Shown piece by piece: positions 52,053-61,389 of a stretch of 64,000 nucleotides of DNA (position 1 is its first letter; every line of letters starts with the position of its first letter). Source of the DNA: Nitrososphaerota archaeon. GTDB taxonomy: Archaea > Thermoproteota > Nitrososphaeria > Nitrososphaerales > CADDZS01. The stretch lies in contig JAJPHP010000026.1 of NCBI GenBank assembly GCA_021325255.1, forward strand, positions 1 through 64,000, given 5' to 3'. The translations under genes and the position numbers were made by a program. The notes below the pieces were generated by a model. The model did not search any database. It saw only the letters and a list, made by a program, of their open reading frames with translations, and was not told the origin of the DNA.

Positions 52053-52604
52053 ATGGAAAGAGAACGCGAAAGAAACGTATCGTTTGAGCAGTATCAGGCA
52101 AGACTAGACTTCGAAGCAAAGATGGTCGCTGAGAGGCTGAAGGCAAAGAGGATCGTAAGGAGCGAGGACATTGATGTACAGTGGAACGGGCACGGATACA
52201 CCTACTATCCGCCAGACTTTCCGCTAAAAACAATCCGCATATTCTATGAGGACATTCCGCCGCTCGGCCATAACATCGAGCATAAACATCTCGAAGAAGC
52301 GGTCACATACATCGTGAAGGGCAAGGGCCACTCCTTCATCGGAGGAAGCAAGGATGATGAAAGAGCCACTACCGTGGGTCAGAGGATAGATTGGAAGGGC
52401 GGTGATTTTCTCATGGTTCCTTCGAACATCTGGCACGTCTTCTACAATGACTCAGAGACAGAGTGGGCGAGATTCATGGGGATACTCAACCCGACTCTCA
52501 CATACTACGGCATGGCAAGCACTCACCACCACGGTCACGAAGGACGATCGATTACTCCGCCGGATGACATCAAAAAGGCTGCAGAGAAGGTCAAGACTCA
52601 TTAG
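52053..52604 (+). CDS. Cupin-domain protein
   Basis: 183 residues. Cupin motif 1: GHNIEHKHLEEAVTYIVKGK (H, H, E ligands); motif 2: DWKGGDFLMVPSNIWHVFYN (H ligand). Together they form a metal site in a beta-barrel. Residues GMASTHHHGHEGRS near the end may add metal ligands. A TATA-like CCTTAAATAATC at 52021-52032 puts transcription close to the ATG. Possibly a dioxygenase or an isomerase; the substrate is unknown. Confidence 0.8.
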   Translation: MERERERNVSFEQYQARLDFEAKMVAERLKAKRIVRSEDIDVQWNGHGYTYYPPDFPLKTIRIFYEDIPPLGHNIEHKHLEEAVTYIVKGKGHSFIGGSKDDERATTVGQRIDWKGGDFLMVPSNIWHVFYNDSETEWARFMGILNPTLTYYGMASTHHHGHEGRSITPPDDIKKAAEKVKTH

Positions 52605-52930
52605 CGGAAGAACTCGTAGTATTTCAGAAGGCGTCATCTCGAGAGAGGGCCTTTTTTTCCTCTTCTCGTCCCACACCCGATTTCCGATGAAAGAAGAATG
52701 GGAGACCTCAGCGTCAGGGGGCTTATTGGTTCACAATAAGTTCCGCAATTCTCTCTTCTCCTACCGTGTCATCGCTATCTTGCACCATTCTAGTTTCTGC
52801 TCCATCGCTACCCAAGATTAGCGCAGTCGAGTTGCTCTTGGATTCTAGGAATTATTCGATGCCAAATAAAGGAAGAAAGATAGCAAGAGCGAGAAACATT
52901 CAAACATGGGAAAGCGTGACTCGAGAAGGC

Positions 52931-53389
52931 ATGAGTAGGAACAATGTTATCGCCTATCGGTTCGCCAAGGAAATCAATGCGCCCTTAGATTACGTCTTCC
53001 AGTGGTGTACTGATTTCAGCGAGGACGATCCCAAAATAACAGGATCAAGCTCGAAAAGGATCATACTCGAGAAGATGAAGAACAGAGCTATATACGTCTC
53101 CCTTACTCCGACAGCTGGCAACTCCACCGGAGGGCGGGTTTATCTTGTTGATCTGGCGCCGCCTAAGGCATGGCACATGGAGGCCCACGGCAACGGTTTT
53201 GATTCTGTAGGAGAGTACCGGCTAACTCGAATTTCTCGGGAACGGACGAGACTTGCGATCGCTTTCAAACTGCGCTACTACTCTCTCAACGTCCCCACAA
53301 AAGAAGACAGAGTGAAAGATTCAAGGTCAAGTTGGGACAAATACGTTGCGGCACTTGAGAGGGATTATGCAAATTCCATCCCGACCTGA
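52931..53389 (+). CDS. SRPBCC/START-like ligand-binding protein
   Basis: 152 residues from ATG 52931. N-terminal RFAKEINAPLDYVFQWCTDF SEDD is the usual start of polyketide cyclase/START-like proteins ('h...I.Apl..Vf.w.tdf.e.d'); later strands include AIYVSLTPTAGNSTGGRVYL, SVGEYRLTRISRERTRLAIA and a long C-terminal helix. It probably binds a hydrophobic ligand. The longer frame adds 55 residues with no fold; a further ATG at 52859 is possible. Confidence 0.75.
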   Translation: MSRNNVIAYRFAKEINAPLDYVFQWCTDFSEDDPKITGSSSKRIILEKMKNRAIYVSLTPTAGNSTGGRVYLVDLAPPKAWHMEAHGNGFDSVGEYRLTRISRERTRLAIAFKLRYYSLNVPTKEDRVKDSRSSWDKYVAALERDYANSIPT

Positions 53390-53458
53390 TTCGGTGGAAG
53401 CTTTAGGGTGATTTGATCGCGGTCAAGGATGCGACCCGCCTGTGGGAACAAGAATTTC

Positions 53459-56400
53459 TTAGATGTCTAGCTCCTTGCCAGATCTTCCGTCGATCCAGAT
53501 CCGTCGGCTCCTACCGTTGAGCATGAGTTCGGCCCTGAAAGTTGGGTAGTAGAACTGGCTGAAATATTCCACGTCGGCACCATCCCACATACCCTTCACA
53601 ACTTCCCTCACCTGTGCCTCCCCGATCCTCTGCTTCGAAAGTTTGAATCCATCCATGAGGTTCAGCTCGCTGAGCTGAGGAAGCACAGACTGTCCACTTA
53701 GATCAATCTTTGGAATGTCGATGAGGCGCCTGTACATCTTCGCTCGACCGACCTTCTTCGACCGGACGAGCCTCCTGTCCTCAAGCCCCTTGAGGAGCCT
53801 GCGAGACTCTTCCTCGGTCCTCTTTGCCGCGCCCGCAACTTCGATCAGACTCTGCTCCTTGTCCGGGTAGAGCGCCTTGAGAATGGCAATCTGCCCTTCC
53901 TCAAGACCCAAGAAGCGTTCTATACCTTCACGCAGATTCAATCGATCAGACGATGAGGCGAGCTTTCCCGTCATCCCGTCGAGGAGGAAATACCTTGTCT
54001 CAAATTTCTTCTTCAGCACTCCAGTCCTAATTCTTACGGCGACTTCGATTAGCGGCCTGAATGCGAGGTCGACTCTGGCCACATTCTCCTTCTGCCCGAA
54101 CAGCCTGTAACTCTTCTCGAGCTTTACGAGCGCAGGAACAGCCTCGGATTCGAGTTGAGGGACGAGTCCGAGAATCTTCGGTCCCTGCGGCTTGTCCAGA
54201 GCCTCATCTTCGTCCTGTTCCGTCTCTACGTTTTCAAGGTCTATCTGAGCCGAAGGCGCAATAGTCCTGCGGTATTGTTTGCCCAGGTCTTCGGCATTAT
54301 CAATCATCCGTGTGTAGCTTTCTGGGCGAGCTACTCTTCCTTCCTCTTCTTCTTGTTGCAGTCGGCTCGACAGGATCTGTGGCGGTGGTTGTACTTCATC
54401 CCCTTCCTTGACAATCACACGCGCCGGAACGATCCGCGCGGGTGCGGAGTATGGCAGATCGTGAGGACCTTCTCTCGATTGGATAGTTTCAAGCACCTTC
54501 TCCACCGATGCTCTAACTGCCTTCGGGTTGAGTTTAGGCGTGATTCCGCCGTGCCTTGTCTCTCTGGGTCTCATCTTCACACGCGAAGGTTCTGGCGCGA
54601 GACCTCCGAGCGCAAAGAACTCTCCGGGAGATAGGGTCGTCAACTGGTTGAGGAAGTTGTGTCCAGGGAAGAATTGAGCTACAGAATTCAGATCGTTTTT
54701 GATTACGAGTTTTCCTATCAATTGGTTTGAGCACTGGCTCAGGATGTTCTTATCTACGAGGGAGGGCCTCTGGGTACAAAGCATTAGTCCTAGTCCGCGC
54801 TTTCTCCCCCTCCTCGCAATTTCATCAAAGATGGGTAGCCTCTCACCTGACTGCGGCGAGAATCTATCCGCTTCTTCCAGAATCACTAGGTACGGAGTTC
54901 TGCGCCTTGAGATCTCTCTGTAGATCGCTACGAGGAATTGGCTGACCTTCTCCCGTGGTCTGTCGGCTTCCGAGAGATCGAGAATGAGCGGGGGACAATC
55001 TGGAGCGTACTGCGCAAGCAATTTAAGGTCGACCTTGTTGTTCCATCGGAGGTCACAGCTTCTGCTCTCGCCGACCCACACCGCCTCGTACTTCTCCTTT
55101 AGACCCGAGTACTCGCCTTCGATGTCGATAATCACAAACGGAACCTTGTTCTTGCAAAGCTCTTCGCATATGACGCCGACGGTGTAGCTCTTGCCCGAGT
55201 TGTGAGTAACGAGGCCGCCATAGCTTATTATCTGGTGGTCAGGTTTACTCTCCCACCCAACCACGGTTGTTTCCCCTAAATATTCGACTTTTCTTATCTT
55301 CATCCAGTTGATGTCGCAGCAATGAGATGTGCCGAGATTATTCTCAATCGGCGGGTCCTCCATGGATATTACTTTGTCGAAAGTTTCCGGGTACTTGATG
55401 TCCTTTAGGAGTCTAGCAGCGAGCTTGATAGAAGGCGGGGATACGTGGACTTCCCAACACCCTCTGACACTATTTTTTCGGAATCTGAACTTGACAGTGG
55501 AATATAGGCCGAGCCTCCATAGCATGAACTGAAGCTCTATCGCCTGGCGTTTGTTGATTCCAGTGTAGAACCTCATCTGGGCTACAGGTCGATGATTTGG
55601 TCGGTCATCCAGAATATACTCGAGGCTCCCATCGCCGTTGAAGTATCCTTTTAGAAATTCGACCAGCTCGGCGTTTTCAAGCAGCTGAAGCTTTCCAAAG
55701 GTGTCTGAATGATTTGCTATCTCCAGGTTAACGATGCTATCAAGCAACTGGTGGCTTACAAATCGGTTGTGCCCGTTCTCATGAGTTATGACTATATCCT
55801 GACCGTTCCCCTTCCGAAATCTCTTGGTAAGTAGTCCAAAGTTGATTGCTAGTTTTTCGACATCTTGCAAAACCTCATCTCTTACATTGGTGAACTTTAC
55901 TGACTGATTTAATGACCACGTTCCATCAGACATCAGATATCCGAATAGCTTCGCCAATTCTTTTCCTACAGAAATTGTGTCGAAATGGAATGCTGTCGCG
56001 TCGCTGGCTCTACCATAGGCGAACCTGTACCGTTTATCAAATAGTTCCTTGACAGTAATCCATCTTTGGTGTTCGTGATATTTGTGACCGAAATGGCTAC
56101 CCTTCTTCGGTATCTTTCCTCTGATGAGGCCCCTGTTGCAAGGCAAGGAAACCAGAATTGGATGTTCGCCAGAGGCAACGAACTCGATACTTCCTCTGCC
56201 ATGACCATACAAATAGACTTTGTAGATGCTGTCCTTTTTCTTCTCGATATTGCGAATGTATCCGTTGTGCGATGGCATGCCTTCGTATATCTCTGAGACT
56301 TGAACTACACCTTTCTTTGTGTAGAAGTACTCGCTTTCTGGTATACACCCGCTCGATCCGATAACACAGGTTCTGCCGGTTGCTATCAGGTCTGCACTTA

Positions 56401-56617
56401 CTTCGAAGGGCTCACTCTTTGCTGCTCCTTCCTCTCCGACATCCTCCTCGTCCAGAAAGAACGGCGAGTCGAGATTCCCCCTCTCTCCGCGCGCCACTAC
56501 CGACCCAAGGCGGAGTACCTGCTGTTGTTGCTCAGCTGACGACAAATTGCGCTGTAGTAGCAGAATATTGGTTCTATTAACTTGTCGCGACTGCCCCTGG
56601 ATTTCGGTTCCTACCAC
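53459..56617 (-). CDS. herA: HerA-like DNA translocase ATPase containing an intein
   Basis: 1052 codons; splicing out the intein leaves about 669 residues. The extein Walker A is GSSG-intein-SGKSYT; after it come IIDIEGEYSGL, the Walker B LVILEEADRFSPQSGERLPI and FDEIARRGRKRGLGLMLCTQ RPS, as in HerA/DUF87 FtsK-like ATPases. HerA works with NurA in DNA end resection. The C-terminal 300 residues (coiled and winged-helix-like, GLEDRRLVRSKKVGRAKM) differ from crenarchaeal HerA, so it may be a HerA paralogue. The GTG start is uncertain. No nurA or mre11/rad50 genes lie beside it. Confidence 0.87.
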   Translation of the reverse strand: MVGTEIQGQSRQVNRTNILLLQRNLSSAEQQQQVLRLGSVVARGERGNLDSPFFLDEEDVGEEGAAKSEPFEVSADLIATGRTCVIGSSGCIPESEYFYTKKGVVQVSEIYEGMPSHNGYIRNIEKKKDSIYKVYLYGHGRGSIEFVASGEHPILVSLPCNRGLIRGKIPKKGSHFGHKYHEHQRWITVKELFDKRYRFAYGRASDATAFHFDTISVGKELAKLFGYLMSDGTWSLNQSVKFTNVRDEVLQDVEKLAINFGLLTKRFRKGNGQDIVITHENGHNRFVSHQLLDSIVNLEIANHSDTFGKLQLLENAELVEFLKGYFNGDGSLEYILDDRPNHRPVAQMRFYTGINKRQAIELQFMLWRLGLYSTVKFRFRKNSVRGCWEVHVSPPSIKLAARLLKDIKYPETFDKVISMEDPPIENNLGTSHCCDINWMKIRKVEYLGETTVVGWESKPDHQIISYGGLVTHNSGKSYTVGVICEELCKNKVPFVIIDIEGEYSGLKEKYEAVWVGESRSCDLRWNNKVDLKLLAQYAPDCPPLILDLSEADRPREKVSQFLVAIYREISRRRTPYLVILEEADRFSPQSGERLPIFDEIARRGRKRGLGLMLCTQRPSLVDKNILSQCSNQLIGKLVIKNDLNSVAQFFPGHNFLNQLTTLSPGEFFALGGLAPEPSRVKMRPRETRHGGITPKLNPKAVRASVEKVLETIQSREGPHDLPYSAPARIVPARVIVKEGDEVQPPPQILSSRLQQEEEEGRVARPESYTRMIDNAEDLGKQYRRTIAPSAQIDLENVETEQDEDEALDKPQGPKILGLVPQLESEAVPALVKLEKSYRLFGQKENVARVDLAFRPLIEVAVRIRTGVLKKKFETRYFLLDGMTGKLASSSDRLNLREGIERFLGLEEGQIAILKALYPDKEQSLIEVAGAAKRTEEESRRLLKGLEDRRLVRSKKVGRAKMYRRLIDIPKIDLSGQSVLPQLSELNLMDGFKLSKQRIGEAQVREVVKGMWDGADVEYFSQFYYPTFRAELMLNGRSRRIWIDGRSGKELDI
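55199..56347 (-). other. Intein with LAGLIDADG homing endonuclease (383 aa)
   Basis: Starts at C91 of the precursor (CIPESEYFYTKKGVVQVSEI, block A), has block B GEHPILVS, two LAGLIDADG-type motifs (LAKLFGYLMSDG and LVEFLKGYFNGDG), and ends with IISYGGLVTHN (block F/G) before Ser474 of the extein. Both splice-junction residues (Cys at the start, His-Asn at the end, Ser at +1) are present. The insertion point splits the P-loop between GSSG and SGKS, so ATPase activity needs splicing. The endonuclease has acidic residues in both motifs (SDG, GDG) and may be active. Confidence 0.93.
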
Positions 56618-57053
56618 AGTAAAAATACAAAAGCAAGAGGTCTAGACGACTCCTAACCCAAAAAGGACGGAATGAGGAGAATGCTCAGGAGAATCTCGGT
56701 TGTTTCGCTCCCTGTCCTTACCAGGGTTAAAATAACACAGGCAAACAAGAGGATGGTTTCAATTGAAACAACTTCTCTTATGTCTCCAAGTTATTGCTCA
56801 TTTTCTTCTAAGCGGAAATCGATTTCAATTGCAAAAAGGGCTCTTGCCCTAATCACCTTTCTATCATCGTACCGTTTCCCGATATACATAGCGAATTGGC
56901 TCTGTTACGTACCCCTCTCTATATATGGGAAGGTCCTTGCAGCCTCTGCCGAATCACCTCCCTTAGATGTACTGGAGAGAGCTTTCCTTATACGCAGTGA
57001 ATGTATCTGTTCCTTAATCCAAATGTAGTTGGATTGGGAGCACGCGCTCTCAG
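56618..57053. other. Intergenic region between HerA-like and ABC genes
   Basis: Divergent. Contains the upstream region of the HerA-like gene (TATA-like stretch near 56618-56632) and CCCCTCTCTATATATGGG near 56911-56928, a possible TATA element. Open frames here are not coding-like. Confidence 0.35.
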
Positions 57054-57065
57054 GTGTTCGTGACA

Positions 57066-58142
57066 ATGGCCGATAGACTCACAAACAATCATGACTATGC
57101 TATTTCTGTTGACGGTCTATCGCACACCTACGACGGAAAGAAGTACGTCGTTGATGATATTTCATTCAAAGTGAGAACCGGAGAAATCTTTGGTCTCCTG
57201 GGGCGCAACGGCGCTGGCAAGACCACTACGATCAAGATCCTGACCACGCTGGTTCAGGCTACAAAGGGAGACGTACAGATCCTAGGTCACGACCTCCGGA
57301 AGGAGGGTAGCAAGGTACGAAAGCGGATAGGCGTCGTGCAACAGGACAATTCCTTCGACTTTGCAACGGTCAGGCAGAACCTTGACATCTATGGATTCCT
57401 TTGGGGAGTCCCAAAAGAGATTAGAGCAAAACGCTCTGCGGAGCTCATGAAGATGTTCGGGCTTGAAGAGCTTGCAAAGATGCGCGCCTTTGACCTCTCC
57501 GGAGGTCAACAGAGGCGGCTTCAGGTCGCGAGGGAGTTCATTCATGATATGGACCTGTTATTTCTCGACGAGCCAACAGTCGGGCTTGACCCGCTGATGC
57601 GCAGGCAAACCCTTGATCTATTGAAAGAAAGGGCCCGGAGAGACGGGCTCTCGATACTTTTCACAACTCACAACCTGGAAGAGGCTGACTACATCTGTGA
57701 CAGGGTTGCAATAATGGATCAGGGCCGATTCCAGGCGCTGGATACCGTGGACAATTTGAAGCGCAGGTACGGGGGCACGAAGGCAATCGAGCTTTCCCTC
57801 GCGCAGACAAATGGTGTGAACCCGTCCTACGTCAAGTTCTTTGACAGGTTATCACAGATCCATGCTGACATCGAGATAACAAGAGAACCAACTGGCTCCG
57901 AGCCCGCGTTGATCGTCTCTAGGGAACCCGAGAAGGTGATAGAGACCATCATAGCCGTGGCGTCGGAGCAGAAAGCGAAAATCGAGTGGCTCAACATCAG
58001 GAAGAGCACACTTGAGGATGTGTTCATCCACACAGTCTCATCTAGCGAAGCAGAGCGATCAGGAAATCACAAGAGCGAAGAAGGAGCGGTATCAATTCCA
58101 GAAGTGAACTCCTTGCATCGAGTACCCTCCCGAACTCTGTGA
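57066..58142 (+). CDS. ABC transporter ATP-binding protein (ABC-2/DrrA type)
   Basis: About 358 residues from the ATG (a GTG at 57054 is also in frame). Walker A GRNGAGKTTTIKI, Q-loop VVQQDNSFDF, signature LSGGQQRRLQ, Walker B DLLFLDEPTVGLD and the H-loop FTTHNLEEAD are all intact. The C-terminal 120 residues are a DUF4162-like extension typical of drug and multidrug exporter ATPases. Its stop overlaps the start of the permease gene by 4 bases, so they form one exporter. Confidence 0.93.
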   Translation: MADRLTNNHDYAISVDGLSHTYDGKKYVVDDISFKVRTGEIFGLLGRNGAGKTTTIKILTTLVQATKGDVQILGHDLRKEGSKVRKRIGVVQQDNSFDFATVRQNLDIYGFLWGVPKEIRAKRSAELMKMFGLEELAKMRAFDLSGGQQRRLQVAREFIHDMDLLFLDEPTVGLDPLMRRQTLDLLKERARRDGLSILFTTHNLEEADYICDRVAIMDQGRFQALDTVDNLKRRYGGTKAIELSLAQTNGVNPSYVKFFDRLSQIHADIEITREPTGSEPALIVSREPEKVIETIIAVASEQKAKIEWLNIRKSTLEDVFIHTVSSSEAERSGNHKSEEGAVSIPEVNSLHRVPSRTL

Positions 58143-58906
58143 GACTTGCGTGGCGCAACCTCAGGGTAAATACTGATCCCGGTTCGCTTGTGATAATTCT
58201 CGGGCTCCCAGCAATCTATCTCGTATTCATGGGTACGATGTTTGTCAGCATAATCCCTCCATTTTCTATCGGAGGGTACAGCTTTACCTACAGCTCATTC
58301 CTCCCCGGAGGGATTCTCGCCTTTGAGAGCGTGATGGCTGGAACGATGGGTGGGAGCATGCTCTGGGCCGACAGGCGCTTTGGTATGTTCTCTCAGATTC
58401 TCTCTGGTCCTTTTACTAGGACACAGTATCTCGGAGGGGTGATACTTGCTACGGTCGCCGCTTCACTTGCCGGATCGGTTATCCTGATTCTTCTCGCAAC
58501 CCCGCTGGGAGCCGCTATAGAGATCTCAGCGATCGGCTCGGCGCTTGTCTTCCTGAACCTGGGCCTTGGAGGGATATTCTTCTGCTCCCTCATGCTTTTC
58601 GTCGCCGCCAAGGTGGACTCAAACCAAGCGTACAACTCGATCCAGATTCTGATAATATTCGTAATAAGTTTCGTCAGCGACGCCTATTATCCTATTAACT
58701 CTCTCACACCGCTCTCCTTGAGGCTGATTTCTTACATCAATCCGCTCACGTATGTGACCGACGGCATACGTGCGGGTCTAGTCTCACCAGCTTACGTATT
58801 CAGCGTGTTCAACCCGATAGAAACGCTGGTTCTCTTGGCTGAGACTATTGTAATGTTCCTCATTGCGTATCGGACTTATGCGAACGTCAGAGTGAGTACT
58901 TCCTAG
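58139..58906 (+). CDS. ABC-2 type permease
   Basis: 255 residues, six hydrophobic helices: LVIILGLPAIYLVFMGTMFV, FLPGGILAFESVMAGTMGGS, LAGSVILILLATPLGAAIEI, LGLGGIFFCSLMLFVAAKVD, ILIIFVISFVSDAYYPINSL, TLVLLAETIVMFLIAYRTYA. It has the 'yP...lP.....i..inPlTy..dg.R' pattern (RLISYINPLTYVTDGIRAGL) of ABC-2 exporters. Start GTG overlapping the ATPase gene. Substrate unknown, perhaps a lipid, glycan or antibiotic. Confidence 0.9.
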   Translation: MRLAWRNLRVNTDPGSLVIILGLPAIYLVFMGTMFVSIIPPFSIGGYSFTYSSFLPGGILAFESVMAGTMGGSMLWADRRFGMFSQILSGPFTRTQYLGGVILATVAASLAGSVILILLATPLGAAIEISAIGSALVFLNLGLGGIFFCSLMLFVAAKVDSNQAYNSIQILIIFVISFVSDAYYPINSLTPLSLRLISYINPLTYVTDGIRAGLVSPAYVFSVFNPIETLVLLAETIVMFLIAYRTYANVRVSTS

Positions 58907-59438
58907 TCTGTGGAGCGCACAAATTCCCCCGCTCTCATGGGTGCTTCGGTTAACTGGTAGGGCGTGAATTCACAGCGGGACCGGCGTCAATCTGCATCGG
59001 AAGCACCTGCCGACAGGGTGACAGGAGATTTTGGTTAAACGGTCTGCCCTCACGGACCTGAAATTCTCGGCTTGAGAGTGAGAAATGATACGGGAAAGGT
59101 CGTCTGTTCCCTGGGGCTTCAATGCTTCTCTCTCTTCGTTTGAAACGGGTGCTGTGAAACCTGCTCCAACTGCACATTTTTATTACTTCGGTCGGAGTTC
59201 TTCAAATTCGATACAGTAATATTACAGTAATATTACAGTATACTAGGCTCTTGAATTACACTCGCCATTTTCCTTCAATAATCATTTGGTCGGAAGAAAG
59301 CCCGGTCCTCTTTCCTCCCGGCCATTTACTGGAATGGAGTACATCTGGGCATCTTAAGAGCAAGCTGGGAGCGCTTTTTTTCTTGTTTCAAGCTTTTGCA
59401 AGAAGCTCGGTTTCGGCCATAGCCGTTGTAGAATATTG
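58907..59438. other. Intergenic region upstream of the terminase module
   Basis: No coding-like frame. Contains the tandem repeat at 59213-59240 and then the promoter cassette from 59439. Otherwise nothing supported. Confidence 0.4.
59213..59240. repeat. Tandem 11-base repeat (ACAGTAATATT)
   Basis: ACAGTAATATT occurs twice in a row, followed by ACAGTA. The repeat period (11 bases) is close to one DNA turn, so a cooperative protein-binding site or a transcription-factor array is possible. It lies 200 bases ahead of the promoter cassette. Confidence 0.6.
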
Positions 59439-59489
59439 GAGCTTCCCGCTCGCGTGTGTAACGGCTTCGACTATTGAGAATATATAAAG
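59439..59489 (+). promoter_or_regulatory. Promoter cassette of the terminase-like module
   Basis: GAGCTTCCCGCTCGCGTGTG, then GACTATTGAGAATATATAAA, ending in AG. ATATATAAAG at 59480-59489 is a strong TATA box; transcription should start near 59507, at the ATG at 59508 (leaderless). Most of the block matches 41289-41340. Confidence 0.7.
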
Positions 59490-59507
59490 AAGGGCTGAAC
59501 GATTGCA

Positions 59508-59840
59508 ATGGCAACACAATCTTATGAAAAGGAATCACCCGACCTGACAAAAATCAAGAGTCGTTTATGGCGCTCCTTTCTTCACATCTCGAAGAAGATG
59601 GAGTTGTACGAGGACGACGTCACCAAGTACGCAAAGCTGGCGACGATACAGCAGAAACTCGCCGCGTCCCTCCTCAACTGCCTAACCAATGAGGTCGCTG
59701 CGTCAACCGAAGAGGATGGGAACAACTTTGCGACCATTCTCAGCAAAGCTAGGGCACTCAAGAATGGAGAAATGAAAAAGCAGGCCCTCATGGCCATCAA
59801 GAACTTTCTAGAGGTGCTGGAAGAAGAGGAACCCGAGTAG
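59508..59840 (+). CDS. Small helical protein, candidate terminase small-subunit-like partner
   Basis: 110 residues, all-helical in appearance: LTKIKSRLWRSFLHISKKME, YAKLATIQQKLAASLLNCLT, KARALKNGEMKKQALMAIKN and FLEVLEEEEPE. It lies 16 bases ahead of the terminase large-subunit-like gene and shares its promoter. A small helical protein in front of TerL is the usual layout of TerS, but I see no clear TerS motif or HTH, so the identification rests on position. The start is ATG at the expected transcription start. Confidence 0.6.
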   Translation: MATQSYEKESPDLTKIKSRLWRSFLHISKKMELYEDDVTKYAKLATIQQKLAASLLNCLTNEVAASTEEDGNNFATILSKARALKNGEMKKQALMAIKNFLEVLEEEEPE

Positions 59841-59856
59841 ATAACACTCTCACTTC

Positions 59857-61287
59857 TTGTACGATTTGAAAAGAGGATATAGGTGCTACTATAAGTTGCC
59901 TGATGTTAATAATAATGATGAAGAAGAAGGCATAGACGCAGTTCTCAACGACCCAGCCATCTTCGCAAGCGCGGTGCTGAACATCGAGCCCTTTCCCTAT
60001 CAATCCGTCTTTCTCAGGAACACCTCGAAGAGGATCCTAGTCTGCGCGGGTCGTCAGGTAGGCAAGTCCTTTATGACTGCGGCGAGGGCGATATGGTTCG
60101 CGACAACCCATCAGAAGACGAACACCTTGATCGTGTCTGCCACACTTAGGCAGTCAATGCTAATGTTTGACAAGATTTGGTCGATGATTGAATCCTCGAG
60201 CATGGTTAGGAAATCGGTCGCTCAGCACTCCAGAACGAGCGTCAGCTTCAAGAACGGTTCTTCAATTATCGCGCTTCCCTGCGGGCGCAGCGGTTCCACG
60301 CTCAGAGGGTTCACAGCGCACCTGATCATCATAGACGAGGCGGCCTTCGTCCCAGAGCGGGTAATCTCGGAGGTCGTGCTCCCGATGCTCGCGACAACCC
60401 AGGGCACGGCAATCCTGCTGAGCACTCCCTTCGATAAGAATCATATTTTCTACAAGGCTTTCACCTCTCCAAAATGGTCAAAGTATCACTTCCCCTCGAG
60501 CATCAATCCGCACATCTCTTCCGAGTTTCTGGAGGAGCAAAAGGAGCTCCACGGGGAGCTGGCCTTTCGTCAGGAATACTTGGCGGAGTTTGTCGATGAT
60601 GAAAAGTCCTACTTCCCTATGCCATTGATCAGGCAGTGCGTACACACCTGCGAGAATAAGAAGAGCTGCGAGTACTGCGAGCTTCTGTTAAAGCCTGAAG
60701 AGAAACTACTGCCGCCCAGGAAATTGTACGCTGGATACGATCCGGGCGGGAGGTCGGACCCCGCTGCGCTCGTCGTTTTGGAAAAGCTTGCGGACCAAAC
60801 TCTGAGAGTTTGCTTTCTCAAAATGCACTTGGAGAAGAAGAACAATGAAGATCAAGATGAAAATCTCTACACTCGTTTCACCGCTGAGATAAAGGACTTG
60901 CACGACAAGATGCATTTTCAAAAATTGATGGTAGATTCAACAGGCCTCGGAAGTCCAATCGTCGAGCACTGCAAAGGCCTGAAACTCCCCGCAGAGGGAC
61001 TCCAACTCACACTCAATTCGAAGGAGCAGATCCTTTCGAATCTGAGATTGCTTTTGGAGAAGAGAAAAATAATTCTCCCGGACGACCTGACGTTGGTCAG
61101 TAATCTAAACTGCATCGAGGCGGCCCGAACCGGGGCCGGGCATTTCACCTTTTCCCATCCACGAGGATCTCACGATGACCTCGCATTTGCGCTGGCTCTC
61201 GCGTGCTGGGCAGCGGCAAAGTCGACGCCGACGACTGTGATGATTCGCCTTGACCAAGCTTCTTGCACGAGTTTTATGGCAATTTAG
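59857..61287 (+). CDS. Terminase large-subunit-like ATPase/nuclease
   Basis: 476 residues. ATPase: Walker A GRQVGKS (65-71), motif PCGRSGSTLRGFTAHLIIID with Walker B D160-E161, coupling motif TAILLSTP. Nuclease (RNase H-like): D295 in YAGYDPGGRSDPAAL, D360 in LMVDSTGLG, D440-D441 in GSHDDLAFALALACW. These are all the catalytic elements of phage packaging terminases. A four-Cys finger (C261, C265, C271, C274) is inserted before the nuclease, which is uncommon. No portal, capsid or tail genes lie near it. Start TTG, 16 bases after the small partner. It may be a viral remnant, a satellite element gene or a recruited gene. Confidence 0.85.
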   Translation: MYDLKRGYRCYYKLPDVNNNDEEEGIDAVLNDPAIFASAVLNIEPFPYQSVFLRNTSKRILVCAGRQVGKSFMTAARAIWFATTHQKTNTLIVSATLRQSMLMFDKIWSMIESSSMVRKSVAQHSRTSVSFKNGSSIIALPCGRSGSTLRGFTAHLIIIDEAAFVPERVISEVVLPMLATTQGTAILLSTPFDKNHIFYKAFTSPKWSKYHFPSSINPHISSEFLEEQKELHGELAFRQEYLAEFVDDEKSYFPMPLIRQCVHTCENKKSCEYCELLLKPEEKLLPPRKLYAGYDPGGRSDPAALVVLEKLADQTLRVCFLKMHLEKKNNEDQDENLYTRFTAEIKDLHDKMHFQKLMVDSTGLGSPIVEHCKGLKLPAEGLQLTLNSKEQILSNLRLLLEKRKIILPDDLTLVSNLNCIEAARTGAGHFTFSHPRGSHDDLAFALALACWAAAKSTPTTVMIRLDQASCTSFMAI

Positions 61288-61389
61288 CAGTGCGCATTTA
61301 CGAGCAAGCTCGCGGAGGAGGGTTGCTTCCGAACTCTTTTAATTTAGGTCGTTGCCGAATGAGTTTTTCGGGCAGCAACGACAAAGGGA

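Noticed and set aside
56672..57028. Plus-strand open frame of 118 codons between HerA-like and ABC genes
   Set aside because: Composition is Ser/Leu/Arg-rich without a recognisable fold or start signal; considered noncoding.
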